Counted from the first letter of the stretch, positions 12,961 through 25,960 are shown. The stretch is DNA of 64,000 nt from Tamarix chinensis (GCA_030549775.1 CM060175.1:81762245-81826244); one strand, 5' to 3'. A program made the numbers and translations. Notes: generated from the letters alone by a model not told the origin.

Positions 12961-13149
12961 CCTCTGTTGCAGTTAAGGATGATGTCTCTAGTGAAACTAG
13001 GATAGGCAAAAGACATAGGATAGAAACTAATTTTAAACCTGATTTCATAAATGCTTTTCTTATTAAGAATGATGATATAAATAGGACCAATGAGGACTTT
13101 GTGTCTATCTTTATGATTAAAGAGGATCATAAATCATATAATGAAGAAA

Positions 13150-13900
13150 TAGCTTCAATTAATGTTAGTTTATGGAAATAAACAATTAAAAATGAGTTAG
13201 ATTCAATAATGTACAACCACACATGGGATTTAGTTGATATGCCGAAAGGGAGTAAACCAATTAAATGTAAATGGATTTTAAAAGGAAAGTAAGAATCAAT
13301 GGAACCACAAATAAGTTTAAGGCACATTTTGTAGTTATAGGCTATGAAAAAAATAAATAGGTTGAATTTTTTATACTTATTCTCCTGTAAATAAGATTGT
13401 CACTATATGTTCTTTAGTTACCTTAGATGCTATCCAAATACCTGTAATTCATCAAATAAATGTTTAAAATTGTGTTTTTGAATGGTGACCTTAAGAAAGA
13501 AATTTATGTGGAGCAATCCAATGACTCTGTGGTTGAGGGTTAGGAGAACAAAGTGTGTAGATTGATAAAGTCATTATATGACTTTGAATAAGCTCCTAAT
13601 CAATTGTATGAAAATTTTAACCAAACTTTAGTGAACGATGGTTATGTGGTGAATGGATCTGACTATTGTGTTTAAGATATTTGGACATGATTGTGTGATT
13701 ATGTGTTTATATATTGATGAAATGATGATTCTTGGTACTAATTTAACCGTTGTCAATGGGACCAAATCATTATATTTAATATAAAAGATCTAAGAGAAGT
13801 TGATGTAATTCTCAGTATTAAAATGAGAAAAACGGAGAATGGATTATCTTTGAATAAGTCACATTATGTTGATAAGATATTGGAAAAGTTTGATTATCAT
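13150..13900 (+). pseudogene. Copia reverse transcriptase remnant, 5' part
   Basis: The start of RT is seen as IKNELDSIMYNHTWDLVDMP and KPIKCKWILKGK at about 13183-13290. Further on CVYIDEMMILGTNL (about 13700-13745) is the active-site region; the canonical YVDD reads YIDE, removing one catalytic aspartate. Several stops and frame changes lie between. The sequence ends at FDYH where the inserted LTR begins at 13901 and resumes at 17356. Confidence 0.8.
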
Positions 13901-14929
13901 TGTAACACCCCCATTTTACACTGCCGAAAATTTTTGTTTAAAACATTGTGAAAGCTGAAAACAAACTTAGGGAAAACTGGGTGTAACCATCATACTTAGC
14001 ACAGGTTAGACGTCTCCCACCTACCCCATATCAAATATAAGCCTTAAACCAACTGAAACATTTAAAACAACATAATGCACAAATAAAATATTACATAAAT
14101 GAATTGAAAGATTATTTACATCAAAGGACTTTAATGGTCCCCGACCAAATCGTTGCAAAATACAAGTAGATGATAGTACGGGGTTACATTAAAATAAGCT
14201 AGGGTATGACACCCAAATTAAAACCACAGCTCTTTACGAACCCCACAAGATCTCTGAATTTCCACACTCTCAAGCCCTAATCTAACTAAGGTAAGACTTC
14301 TACTGGCCATCCCCAAAGACTTACACATGGCCCTCTACTCATGGGAATGAGTAGGTGAACGAGCAAACGGGCGCATCAGTACACTACGTATCGAGTAATG
14401 TAAGTTGCTCCCTCAATATAAACACAAATATGCCAATCTATTGTACATGGATATAACCTTTATCACGCGTCATGATAAAGCTATTTGTAAAATGGTAAGA
14501 GTACATCAGAACATGATATCATGCATAACTCAAACAATGCAGAATATATCATGCTTGGTTTCACATTATCACCACATAAGTACTCACACATGTAATATCA
14601 GATAACATCTAAGTAACCTCTAGGGTTTATTTCCCATTTCTCAATCCTTTAGGTTATACCATTTCCTTGGTCATATATGAGATAGGTCAATCATCCAGTC
14701 AGTATTCCATTTAATAACAAATGGGTTATTTAAGTCATTTGCCAAGTGCATAAAACTTTTATCCCTTTTGGTCATTCATACCATTAATTCCATCTTTATC
14801 CATTCATTAACCATTCACTTGGTCATCATTCATATTTTATCAACCAATCTCTTATCATCCATATTTTATTATCATCGAACGATGGATTGTGTACCACCCT
14901 ATGGTTTTACATACCATGGAAGTCTATCC

Positions 14930-15060
14930 AAATAAGGGACATAAATTCCAGGTCGAAGCCAGTCACCAAGTGGACATAAGTCCAGGCTAAAGCCAATCAC
15001 CAGAATTGACATAAGTCTAAGCTGAAGCCAACCACCTAGGTAATCATATCCTTTAGTATA
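14930..15060 (+). repeat. about 35-bp tandem repeat inside the solo LTR
   Basis: Three imperfect copies of a unit containing GGACATAAGTCCAGGCTAAA and GCCAATCACC follow one another with a spacing of about 35-37 bp. It lies in the same part of the LTR, relative to the GTACTACGTA-like block, as the 48-bp array of the LTR at 54980-59826, though the unit sequence differs. Confidence 0.6.
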
Positions 15061-15619
15061 GATACCCCCTAATACATCAATAATGTCTAGAGTAGGTAAG
15101 GTACCATAACCTCTTAGGATCCCGCCCGAGGCACCAAAAATGCCCAAAGTCAGACTAACCTCCGATAGTTAATTGATGATCAGGTAAACCCAAACCCATA
15201 CTCAACTCAATTGTCTTTCATTTTATGTGATTATTATATTATTCATAAGGATAAGTGATCACACAAGGCCCATATAAAACTAAGCAAGGCATTCTCCATA
15301 CTCATTCCATATCAACCCTTTTCTTTCCATTTTTTCAACCACATGGGTTTCCATTTATCCTTATACCATGTTAACCATATCCATCTTACTATTTTATTTA
15401 ATTCCGCGATATATTTCATTACTCTTTTCTCAATACCATCACTTATCATAAATAGAATATCCATTTAGTTTTTACATTATTCGTAGAGTATATCATAAAT
15501 AATGATTCATTTAATCCTTTCATTAGGTCTTAATTCATGATAAAATCTGTATTTTATCCCATTAATAATCATAGTATAACCCCAAACATAGCCTTAAAGT
15601 ATAACCGAACCAAAAAGGA

Positions 15620-15900
15620 AACAAACCATGCAAACCGATCGAACAAGTCAATCGATTTAGCCCAACTAATCAATCACTTTGAGTCAACTAGTCGATCGGT
15701 TTAACTCAATCAGCCCATGCTTTTCCTCAAATTGGTTGATTGATTTAGCCAAACTAGTTGACCATTCATAAACCATTCAATCGGTTATGCCCAACCAGTC
15801 AATGGGTTTAAGCAGATAGAAAGATCAAGGTCTCTGTAGGCTTACTAGTCAATGGGTTGGGTCAACTAGTTGACTGTTTCAGAAACCAGTCAATTGGTTT
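15620..15900 (+). repeat. AGTCGATCGGTTTAG-type minisatellite in LTR
   Basis: Many imperfect copies of a roughly 20-30 bp motif related to CAACTAGTCGATCGGTTTA occur here, with variants such as CAAGTCAATCGATTTAGCCC and CCAGTCAATGGGTTT. More copies reappear at about 17085-17215 near the other end of the same LTR. The units vary in spacing and sequence, so this is an old, degenerate minisatellite. Confidence 0.6.
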
Positions 15901-17355
15901 GTCCTAATATAATACCAAACATTAAATTTCATGTGGATTCTTTCATATGAATCATCCTTAACCACATTTAAACATGTATCAACATAGTCTATCATATTTC
16001 CAACCAAATTAACTTACGTTTCACAATACGGAATCATCATATTCTATTTTTACCACTTTTCATGCTTTTTACTCAAATTATGTCATCTATCCATCCAAAT
16101 CAATTATGCATGATATATACACTCATATCAACATGTAGGATTAAATTAAAGGAACTCAAGACATGTTAGGAGTACTTACTAAAAATTTATAAGTAAGAAT
16201 CACCTACTTGATGCAGGCAAAATCTCCTTTTAAACTATAATTTACAATTATGAAATTCTCAGCTTTTAAAACCTTAAAACCACAATCTTATATTCATAAA
16301 TTTACACCAAACCTTATTAAAATTTTGAACTAAAAATATAAGAAAATAAGAACATACCAACTTGATGCAAAATAGGGAAATGCTTAGTTGAACCACTCAA
16401 CCTTTTTCCTAAAATATAACTATTCATCACTTAACAATTAAAACAAGAGAGAGTTAGAGACATGATCAGAAGAGTGTAAGAAAATTAATTTGCAAGGCTT
16501 AAAATGTAGAAAGAGAGAATGTGAATACTAGACTTAGAAATTTCTATGGCTGAAAGAAAAGGCGCATAAAAGGAATGATTGAGGTTATTTATAGCCAACC
16601 AATCGAAGGGAATTACAAAGGGTTCGGGCACAATTAAAAAAAACATCCAATTTGGCATTTGAGTAGAGCTAGATGGAAGAATTTTATCCAAGATATGCTA
16701 AACTATTCTCTAAAGCTTAAATGCTATTTCTAAAAAATACAGGTCAATTAGCCCAGAATTAGCTTACATAAGAGAAGTATGGAAGGTCAACATGGAAGGA
16801 ATATTTTATCTGCTCAAAGTTGTGCCTGAGATCGAAGCATTGATCCTAGAAATGTGTTGAGGAGAGAGATGGAAGAAGATAAGACTGAGGCCATCTCTCC
16901 CCCCTTAATTGTCCTAATCGATATCCAAATCAATCTAAGGTAATATTTAAGTTTAATTACATCATAAAAATGGTTAGGAATCTTTTAGGGATAATATGAC
17001 ATGGGTTGGTAAGTTTTCATTTCAATATAATTGGTTTTTTCAGAAAATCAAGTACAAAATATACGCCCAACTCAACAAACTACCCCGATCGATTTGGGTC
17101 TACCAGTCGATTGTTCTACAAATCAGCTAATCAATTTAGTCGAAAAAACCCATTTTGCTAAAACGACAAATTAGTTGATTAGTTCATAGAACCAGTCGAT
17201 CGAATTGCCTGAAAATTTCAATAAGCTCAATTTTTCAACATGATTTTAAATCAAACTTGGCCTCAAATCAAAGCATAACATTAAATCAATATCAAAGGTT
17301 CAAAAATTAGCAACATTCTTGTTCAACCATTTTACAAAAAATATGGGGTATTACA

Positions 17356-18110
17356 GTCATGATGAATTGCTTGTAAAAACTCCCCATGATCCTAGTATTT
17401 ATTTGAAAAAGAACCAAGGTTTAAGTGTTTCTTAGGAAGAATATGCTAAAATCATGAGTAATGTGATGTTCCTCATGAACTGTGCTAGAGCTAAATTTGC
17501 ATATGTTGTGAATCAACTAAGTTGGTATACTCACAATCCATATAGAGATCATTGGAATACATTTTGTCGTTTATTTAGATATCTTAATTAAAGGTACTAA
17601 GGATCGGCGTTTGCATTTTTGTAAATTTCATACTAGGTTAGAAGAGTTTATTGATGCTAATTGGTTTTCAAATAATAATAAGGCCAGTTCCACCGGTGGA
17701 TATATTTTCATAAAGGGAGGAGGAGCTATGTCATGGAAGTCTGCTAAGCAAAATTGTATTGCTCGGTCTATGATGGAGTTTGAGTTTATTACCCTTTAGT
17801 TAGTTGGTTAAGAGGTAGAATGGTTGAAGAGCTTATTGACCGATGTGCCATTAGGGAGGAAACTAAATGTGTCGGTTTCCTTGCATTGTGATTCACAGAT
17901 AGCTATGTGTGTTACTAAGAACAACGTGTATAACGGTAAAAGGATATTCGGGTAAGACACAGTTTGGTAAGAGAAATGTTGAGGAACGGTGTAATCTTCT
18001 TAGAGTTTGTTAAATCAGAGAGAATTTTGGCAGATCTTTTTATAAAGGGTCTAATGAAGAGACTTATCCTCGAATTATCAAGAGGGGTGGGGCTTAAGCC
18101 TTTCAGTTGA
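17356..18110 (+). pseudogene. Copia RT end and RNase H remnant
   Basis: Continues the frame broken at 13900: DELLVKTPHDPSIYLKKNQG, EEYAKIMSNVMFLMNCAR, then RNase H blocks EEFIDANWFSNNN, SSTGGYIFIKGGGAMSWKS, IARSMMEFEFITL and LHCDSQIAMCVTKNN. The conserved Asp of DANW, Glu of the MEFEF block and Asp of HCDSQ are present, but stops and at least one frameshift interrupt the region. The last visible residues (GLKPFS) precede TGA at 18108-18110, the usual Copia pol C-terminus. Confidence 0.85.
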
Positions 18111-18667
18111 AGAAAGTATGGTGGATACAACTTGTGGTCAAACGAAGCCATATGGCCATATGATTACTCCATTGCACCACATTTCCATCCCTATGGCAGA
18201 TGATAGTGCTTTATTATGTAGAGTTTAGTCTCTAAATGAGTTCATAACCCTATTTTGGGTGGTCCTAGTTAGACAAAATTAATGAACTCACCGTTAGACA
18301 CAATAAAGGTTAATCTTGTTATGCTCTTAATGAATACATAGCCTTGTATGATAGTGCCGGTGAGATGGAATTGATGGATTTAACTAGATGAGTGTGAAGC
18401 TGGAGCACTCATGAGTACATAAGGTGTGCGCATGTCCATTAAATTGCTTCATTATTTTCACAGAATGTGTAGATTTTAAAGGTAAGACATGTGTTTTGGA
18501 GGTATCAGTCGTAATCAAAGTAGTTCAAGATTTGTTCACTCCTTAGATAAATTGGTTGCATCATTTTACTACATATCAATTCAATTCTCGTGATATTGAT
18601 ACTTAATTGTTATTCCTTATTTGCCTAGATATTTTGTGATTTTCTTATTTTGCCATTGGCAAAGGAT

Positions 18668-18960
18668 TGTTGGAGCAATGACAGAACACGATGCTACCAC
18701 TTGCTTATTTATCTTATCCCACATTAGTGGGCAGTTTTTCTTAAGTTTTATGCTCCATTACCAAATGGATTGTTTAAATTTCTAGTTTAGGTTGTTTGTG
18801 GCTTATGAGATAGACTATATACCACTCACGCCTGCGTTACTACCTGTCTGTCCAGGCTAAGTGTGGGTGTAGGCGTAACACATAACAACGAGGAAAAAGG
18901 AAGGAAGGATCGTCCAATCCATTATGACTCTATGAGTCACTGGCTCAAATCCACCACATA
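18668..18960 (+). mobile_element. probable partial 3' LTR of the Copia element
   Basis: TGTTGGAGCAATG follows a purine-rich AAAGGA tract, the normal position and start (TGTTGGA) of many plant Copia LTRs. The 3' boundary cannot be set because the matching 5' LTR is absent from the window; the right limit given is approximate. Confidence 0.4.
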
Positions 18961-20600
18961 AATTTTGGGTTTTCTTAATTTGAATTATTTATGGCCATAA
19001 TAATATGGTTAGCAAAACAACATATGTGAAGTAAAAATTCAATCTTGCATACTGCTACTATTAGGATGCGATAGCCTTAAGAGATGAAAAGTCGTGGACC
19101 AAATATGAAATACTAAGAGGCAAACACTTGATAGTTAGTTCATTGGAGAGAATAATAAGCGTTATGAACACTTATTAATTCGGTTTGTTTGATAGTCAAG
19201 ATGATACGTTCCACTCCACAAAAGGACATAATTTTTTTTAGTCGAGGTGCTTAATTGAAAGATCATATAAAGATGATCACATGTTAACAGTGACAAGTAC
19301 AACAATAAAAAGAAGGGGAAAAAAAAAACTAATGATAATATAAGTTAGATTTAAGAGCTTTTTTATTCGGAGATAATGTATATGCAAATTATTACTTTGT
19401 ATCATTTGTTACGATCCATTATTTTTAAAATACAGAAAAAGAGAGGCCATATTTGGTTATTTATAGATAGCTTATAGTGGTCGGTGGATAGCAAATAGCA
19501 TTGATATATTACTTAGTTGAGAGCGGATTATACTAGTTGATTTTATCGGAAGATTCAAGCATTCAGTAATATTAGATGACCGGAATAACTATTAGACGAT
19601 TAAAGAAGTAAAATAACTTAAAGAGAATTTTAGTTTTTAAATATTAATACCACAATTCTTATTTTGTAAAAACATCTAATCCTATCTAACAACTCCCAAG
19701 TGCTGAATCTACATCCAAAACACTAAAAAAAAATTCAGAATATTATTTGCTAAACACATCCTTATTTTACATACTTACGAAATGCAATAAAATATTATAG
19801 ACCAACATATTATATTCCAAAGCAAAAATGGTAAATCCACAACAAAAATTTTACTACTTATTTATAACTATTTTATAAAATATGCATCCCACGTACACAA
19901 TTTATATACATAGCATCTGAACCTTATACGAGAGTCGTAAAAAAAATATGAATATTTAATTGTACTAGTAGCATTGCTAATTTCGTAAACCTATCTCATA
20001 ATTTGGACTTACAACTTTACGTGCTTTATTATTAATTAAAACTTGGGTTGAATTTCGAAGGTGTGGAGATCGGATAAGAAAGTTGGGTTGGATGACTTGG
20101 GGCAAACTTAAAATAGGCTGATGATCCGTGGCCGATTGCTGGCAGCCCCTCCCCTTCCCCCTCTCTCCTCTCTCTCGGCCCAGTCAAAGAAGAATGCCAC
20201 CCAGCGACTTTTAGGAATAAGGTGACGTTGTTTGTGGCTGCATGATAGAGTCATCGAGTCTACTGTTCCACTTCCAGCCAACCAACTCATTCGTAATGTT
20301 ACTGGCTGACAGCTCCCAAGTCACAATTTGACCCTCAAGCAATTATCTCATTACAACTTATTCTATATTTTAGTTTTTATAAAAAAAAATATTAATTATA
20401 TTAGTCTGTGTAAAATTAATTTATATTTAAACTAGTTCTCCAATCTCATAGTAATAATAATCCAGTGCTACATATCAATCTTTATATCCTCTATCCTAAC
20501 AAACAAATCACTATTTCATAATCACCTAGTTATTTAATAATCTAATTATTAACCTATTAGTAATTTAAAATCTAATTAAAAATTCCCACCAACGATCAAA
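18961..20600. other. intergenic DNA upstream of the OTU gene
   Basis: AT-rich, with a pyrimidine-rich patch at about 20145-20185. No gene recognised. The right-hand part is where the promoter of the downstream OTU gene is expected. Confidence 0.5.
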
Positions 20601-20789
20601 AAATTTGTTTCCGTGCTTAGGCTCTCTCATTCGTCCTCCTCTCGGCTTCACCTGCTTCGTCTTCGCTCTTCCCTTCCTCTAGCTCATCCATCGATCGCCT
20701 GCTCTCTACCGTCCATTAATGTCGTGCGTCACCTCCTTGGTTCGCTGGTGAGGGATTTCCGAACTTGAATTGAAGGCCTTCGTCGATTG
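20600..20789 (+). other. candidate 5' UTR exon of the OTU gene
   Basis: A CT-rich, GC-balanced stretch rises abruptly from AT-rich flanks and ends in a good splice donor (ATTG|GTAAGTTAG at 20789/20790), followed by T-rich intron-like sequence. It resembles a plant leader exon. The first coding exon of the OTU gene is about 2.5 kb downstream, so a long 5' UTR intron, possibly with a further exon near 21560-21640, is required. This assignment is inference without transcript evidence. Confidence 0.35.
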
Positions 20790-23355
20790 GTAAGTTAGAG
20801 TACAATTCTATATTAATTGGAATTGTAACTTTTCATCTGTCAATTGTTCAATTTTAGGGTTCATCTTCTTTGATGTGCTATTGGGTTTTCAAGTTTTTTC
20901 CCCCTTGCTGGTTTTGGTATGTGTATAAAGTTTCTGCTATACCTTGTCGACCACTTTCCCCTGTCATTTGGGTCCATTTGTTTTGGACTGTGGTTTATCT
21001 ATTTTGGGTTTGTACGTATGAGGTCTATGTAATGCAACTTAGCTTCAATTTATCATATAATTTTTCCCACCGAAGCCTTCGTCGAGCAAAAATGGAGGGC
21101 GAAGGATGGCGACGGGTGAAGGAAGGTGAGGTGGAGAGCGACGACAGCGAATGACTGCGGCAGCGATGATGGAGGAGATTGAGGAGCAGAACGAACAGGG
21201 AAGGGAAGGCCGGGCCGCGGTCCGGAGGAAATTATGACTATTTATGTTTAATTTTTTAGGTACAGGAGTTTTTTTATTTTATTTTATTATTATTACAGTT
21301 GATTGATAATCAAGTTATGAGAGATATTAGTAATCAGGTTATCACCTTATTAGTGATTAGGATATAATTTGCTTGTCAGGAAAAGGGTTTAAAGATTAAC
21401 CTACATTATTAGATTAATGTAAGATTGGGGACAGTTTACTTAGAAAGTATTTTTCTTAATAGAGAGATCAAAATTGAGTAAGTATGTTGGAAACCACCTG
21501 AATAAGATTTAACTCCATTCCGTGTGGCTATTAAGAACTTCGGACGTGGAATTTTGAACAGTGAAATATTGTCTCCAAATCTGAGATTCTCGAAGGGGGA
21601 CGAAATTTCTATCGCAGAGTATCTCTCCATTTTGGGGAAGGTATTCTTTACTTGCTGACCTCCGTTTCTTATGTTGTAATCATTTCGCCTTCCCCTCCCC
21701 CCCCCTTCCTCCCTTTCTTCTTCATTGAATGATAGTTTATTCCATCGCGCTGTTTCTCATGCGGATCCTGTGACTATTATTCAATTTCCCGTCGAAGCTT
21801 GGTCAAGTGGGTTTGTTTTAATTTTGAACTAATCTTTCTGCTTCTATCTTATATTAGTTTAAGCCATTTTTCTTTTTTTACATTTTTTTTTTGAATCGTC
21901 AATTGAGCTTCGCTACTTTTGTACTATTTTTTTTCCCTTATGTAATTGTTTAGGGCCTTAAGGCTTCGGTTAGAACTGTTTTATACCGTGAGTTGGTTGT
22001 CGAAATCTGTTACTTTCTTTGTTTAAAAATCTATGACTTTATGCTGCCCAGGATAGAATTTCATAGTGAGAAAGAATCGATAGCTTCATGAATGCTCTGC
22101 TGTCTTGCTATGCTTTAATGCAACCTACGGCCTTTAAATTTCCTCAAGTTGCATTTTCAATCTCATTAATTACTATTAAAGTCGAATAAGATTTCAATCG
22201 TGTGAAAATATTCAATTTTGCATCATTTTTCTTTCATCGGAGATAATCATACAAGGCAAGGAGGGGGTCTCCAACTTGACAATTCTATCATGAGGACTAT
22301 TAATTTTTGTTCTATGTCATAGATTAAGAGATTATTGACTATTTCTTTTTTCTTTGAGTGTTTTCACAATAGTCACAAAATTGGCTTTCTTGGATACATC
22401 ATACATGCATACGCACCAAGATACTGTTGGGCGAGGTGTATGTGTTCGCTGTCCTGGTCTTCTTATCTATTCGTTGCCAACGTGAAACCCTTGTGACCTT
22501 GTTTATAAGCTTGTGATTTCAGCTGTGTAACTATGCTTTATTAAGACTATTATGCTTTTATTTCATGAGCGCTTGACCATGCTATGACTTTATTAGCACT
22601 TTATTTTTCAGCTGTCTATAAGATTAATTTTATTGGGGACAAGTATGAACATGATACAATAGATGAGATGATGAGAGCGAGTGAATCTTGTTGTGGTGTT
22701 ATGGCAATCAAAATGTGGCCTACAAATGTAGTGTTGAGGAAATGTAAGTTGTCGGCAGCTTCTTTTGTTATTATAGTGCAATATGATATGGGTGCAAACT
22801 CTGAGATGAGTTCTTGCATGTGGTTTTTGATGAAATGCAATAATGGCAATGGATTTGTGATGGACACACCATGTAGGATAAAGCTTGGTTTGGTTGTTTA
22901 GTTGAGTTATGCCATCAGCGGCAGTGTTTTGGGCCTATGCAACTGTGTTTTGATGCTTGAAATCATTTCCATGCCCTCCTTCTTGATAGAATTGTTGGTA
23001 TAAATATGCAATAGCCATTTTTATATCCCATCCATTTAATCCTACGTTTCATATGCACTCCAGTGGCACCTCAACCTTTCATGTGTTGTCCTGTTAATAA
23101 CATAGTTCAACCACGAGGATATTTGTTTGCACATTTTTATTTTGTGAGTCTTTAAAAAAGTGTGGATGAAGAAGAAGAAGAAGAAAATATGCCCATCTGT
23201 GAGGCCTCTATTTGACATTTATCATTGATATTTGCTTGCTGGCTGCTACTTAATATAAGCATGTAAAAGTGTACCACGCTTATGCACAACCATTTAAGCA
23301 CATTGCTGTATTTGATTTTAATCAAAGGGGCTGGACTTATAGCTGAGGCAATGTG
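20790..23355 (+). other. probable 5' UTR introns of the OTU gene
   Basis: T-rich sequence with little coding potential. A GC-richer patch at 21070-21230 and a 105-codon ATG frame at 22584-22901 are present, but neither matches a family I know. AG acceptor candidates occur just before 23356, for example ACTTATAG at about 23336-23343. The stretch is consistent with a leader intron or introns. Confidence 0.35.
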
Positions 23356-25445
23356 ATGATGATTGCTTGTTCTTCCATAAGGGCATATATAAGAAGCATG
23401 CTCCAATTGAGTGGTCATTTTCAACAACAGATGAGAGGCAGCATGGGTGGTGTTATGCTCCGATCACCATCTGGCTCGTCTTGTCTCATGTATAACACAG
23501 GGCATTCTGCAACAAGATATTCTTCTATATCTGTCTCTGATACATCTGCTCCCTCATCTCTTTGCTGCTTCCGAACTTTCAATCGAGTATATTATAGATA
23601 TGTTTGCTCCAAGAAGAGCAAAAATAAGTCCTCACTGATGATAGGAACATCAAGCAATCTCAAAGGTTCTCAAGGAACCTGCTTTGCGTATTCATCTGGG
23701 TATAGAGGTGCCAGTGTTCTTTCCAATTTGAAATGCAATCTCAGACCTGATTTTTGGTCACAGAGACACGCCCCTCTTGGTTTAATATTTGGCATGTTAC
23801 TGTGTTATTCAAGTTCAGACCCAGTTCGTGCTGAAGTTTCTGAAGACAAGGGAGTTCAAGATGAGTCATCAGGGCATGTGTCCCATGGAAAGAAAGTGTA
23901 CACTGATTTTTCTGTTATAGGTAAGGGATGAATGTCCTGCAGTTGTCACCACCTAATTTTTTTCTGTCCTTGATTCGTCGTTCTGCAAATGGATTTACAC
24001 AATTTGGTACCCATTTTTGACAGCAATAAAAGCACATCTTTGTAGGCATATGAACATTCTCTTGGTACTCATATTCTAATTTGGATGGTTGCACCATGCT
24101 TTTCAGGTATTCCTGGAGATGGAAGGTGCTTATTCCGTTCCGTTGCTCATGGCGCATGCTTAAGATCTGGTAAACCTGCACCAAGCGATAGTCTCCAGAG
24201 AGAATTAGCAGATGAATTACGAGCAAGAGTATGTCTATTGTTTCTCATGTCACATCATTGTAAATTCACATAATGTTTCCACTGGTCTCACACCTGATAT
24301 CACAAATCTTTGGCATGTTTTCAAATTTTTAGTAGAGAATAGAGGCCACTGTTATGTTTTGATCTGCGAAATTGCAGTGTGCTACTTTGTTACAGTTTGC
24401 ATGAGAGTAACCAATATAAATAAGGTCTTTAGAGGTCAAGATATGTGCAGCCTTACCTCTTTTAGCTTTTGAGTAGGTAGCGGACTGTTTCCGTAGACCC
24501 ATAGAGAATACCACTTGAGGGAATTTAATTCTGGGACCTAAGGTGCCCAAGCGCCTTAATTTTAGACACCAGACTAATACTGTAGTGCATACCTTTTTGG
24601 TTATGTAAGGATATCATGACTGGTGAATTGTGAAATGCCATTTTCACATAGAACAACATATCACGTTGCTTACTCCTCAGTAAAATGGGCAAGAAATTGT
24701 TTTGATCTGTTTTTCCATTGGATGATGTCAGGTAGCGGAAGAATTTGTCAAGAGACGAGAAGAGACAGAATGGTGAGATATGTACCTTATCACGAACCTT
24801 TCAGAATTATTCTCTGCTGGACAAGTCTGTCTTCTATTTGTTTCGTTAATATGCATGCTCCTTTTGTCATGTGAAGTTTCAAGTATGGTTCATCTTATTA
24901 AAGTATATTGTGGATGGATTAACTCGTGGTAACTAAGTCAAATGTGATCTACTGATAGTTGTTGTGGAACCATATTCACTATGATTTATACTGTGGTTTT
25001 ATGAAATGAACACAGGTTCATAGAAGGTGATTTTGACTCGTATATTTCACAAATACAGAAGCCACATGTATGGGGTGGAGAACCTGAACTGCTGATGCTT
25101 TCCCATGTTCTTAGGTAAGTGAATATCTGTCATGTGTCAATATCGTATCAAAGTGGAACTTATGTCCACTGTAGGACTTTTATCAATACTAGTATTTGGC
25201 TGAAATTTCTTTTTTCTTTAACCATCGAGGAACAGAATAGTTGACCAGGGCCCTTCCATGTGATAATATGCAGGATGCCTATTACTGTGTATATGCGTGA
25301 TGAGCATTTGGAAGGCTTGATCGCCATAGCTGAGTATGGCCAAGAGTATGGCAAGGATAGCCCCATAAGAGTTCTTTACCATGGCTTTGGCCATTATGAT
25401 GCCTTGCTTATTCCTGGGAAAAAAAGGAGTATGTCAAGGCTTTGA
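23356..25445 (+). CDS. OTU4: OTU-domain cysteine protease (deubiquitinase), five exons
   Basis: Coding exons 23356-23920, 24107-24228, 24732-24772, 25016-25114 and 25274-25445 join in frame with GT-AG introns to 332 residues. The OTU fold occupies about residues 188-325. IPGDGRCLFRSV holds the catalytic Asp193 and Cys196, and YHGFGHYDALLIP holds the catalytic His316; KPHVWGGEPELLMLSHVL lies between. The approximately 185-residue N-terminus is Ser-rich, low in complexity, and has a hydrophobic patch near 139-150 (HAPLGLIFGMLLCYSSS), so targeting to an organelle or membrane is possible but unproven. The family removes ubiquitin from substrates; the length and layout match Arabidopsis OTU4 (At3g57810, by memory). 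The start at 23356 is the first ATG of the open frame; 23359 is an equally placed second Met. Catalytic residues are intact, so it should be active. Confidence 0.88.
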
Positions 25446-25960
25446 CTTGATATCTGATGGTTGTCTGGCTGCACCATCTAGAGATGATGTGCATTCTTAT
25501 GATGCCTTGCTTATTCCTAGAAAAAGAAGGGTGCACTTACTTGGTTGTGTTTTTACTATAAAGCTGATCAAGGTTAAATCGCTTTGGTCAGCCCAAGCAA
25601 TACCCTTTTGGCGTCAATGGAGTATTGCCTCTAGACTTGCCAAATGACCCAAACTGACGTTGCGGCATTCATTTGTAGTGAGATAGTGAGTTGCAGTTCG
25701 GACTTCCGTCCAAGCTGGTGAATTATTGGGGTATGGAGTTAGCTGCACTGATGCAAACTTGGTTGAACAAACTGCTTCTAGCCTTCTTGTCTGATGGTCG
25801 AAGCCAAAATTTGACGGTTGAGGTTTGCTGCTATGCATAGGTCATGTTGATACAGCCCAGTTAGCTAAGCATCAGTTCTGTGTACTGTAGCTTTCGATGT
25901 TTCAAAGTAATGTTTCGTAAATCAAGGTGAGTGCTCAAAACCTAGCTTTAAAACATTGTG
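25446..25960 (+). other. 3' UTR region of the OTU gene with partial exon duplication
   Basis: Follows the OTU stop codon. At 25493-25540 it repeats the coding sequence around 25392-25430: both carry TATGATGCCTTGCTTATTCC followed by an A-rich AAAAAGAAGG-like run. The copy retains the reading YDALLIP with K/R-rich residues after it. The transcript end is not defined; no canonical AATAAA was found. Confidence 0.5.

Larger units (their letters stand above)
13901..17355 (-). mobile_element. solo LTR of a Gypsy-type retrotransposon
   Basis: The insertion starts TGTAACACCCCCATTTT and ends ATGGGGTATTACA, i.e. TG...CA with an inverted terminal similarity typical of large plant Gypsy LTRs. It splits a Copia frame cleanly: FDYH on the left and DELLVKTPHDP on the right. 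Flanks are ATCAT and GTCAT, a 5-bp target duplication with one mismatch. No gag or pol frame was found in its 3455 bp, so a solo LTR is the simplest reading. A segment near 14340-14400 (TGGGAATGAGTAGG, then GTACACTACGTATCGAGTAA) is the reverse complement of the CTCAGTACGTAGCGTACTGA ... CATTCCCACGAGTAG region of the LTR at 54980-59826, hence the minus orientation. Internal short repeats are listed separately. Confidence 0.75.
11560..18667 (+). mobile_element. dead Ty1/Copia retrotransposon, split by an LTR insertion
   Basis: Plus-strand fragments follow the Copia pol order: protease and GAG-pre-integrase (11600-12200), integrase (12270-12960), reverse transcriptase (13150-13900) and, after a 3455-bp foreign insertion (13901-17355), the end of RT and RNase H (17356-18110). 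The fragments are broken by many stops and frameshifts. About 560 bp of untranslated sequence follow. A junction TTGGCAAAGGAT|TGTTGGAG at 18667/18668 has the look of a polypurine tract plus the start of a Copia 3' LTR. No matching 5' LTR was recognised upstream of 11560, so the element is 5'-truncated or its 5' LTR is too diverged. It cannot encode an active pol. Confidence 0.85.

Noticed and set aside
22584..22901. 105-codon ORF upstream of the OTU coding exons
   Set aside because: True ATG, but no family resemblance, and it lies where a 5' UTR intron of the OTU gene is expected. An opposing 83-codon frame covers the same bases.
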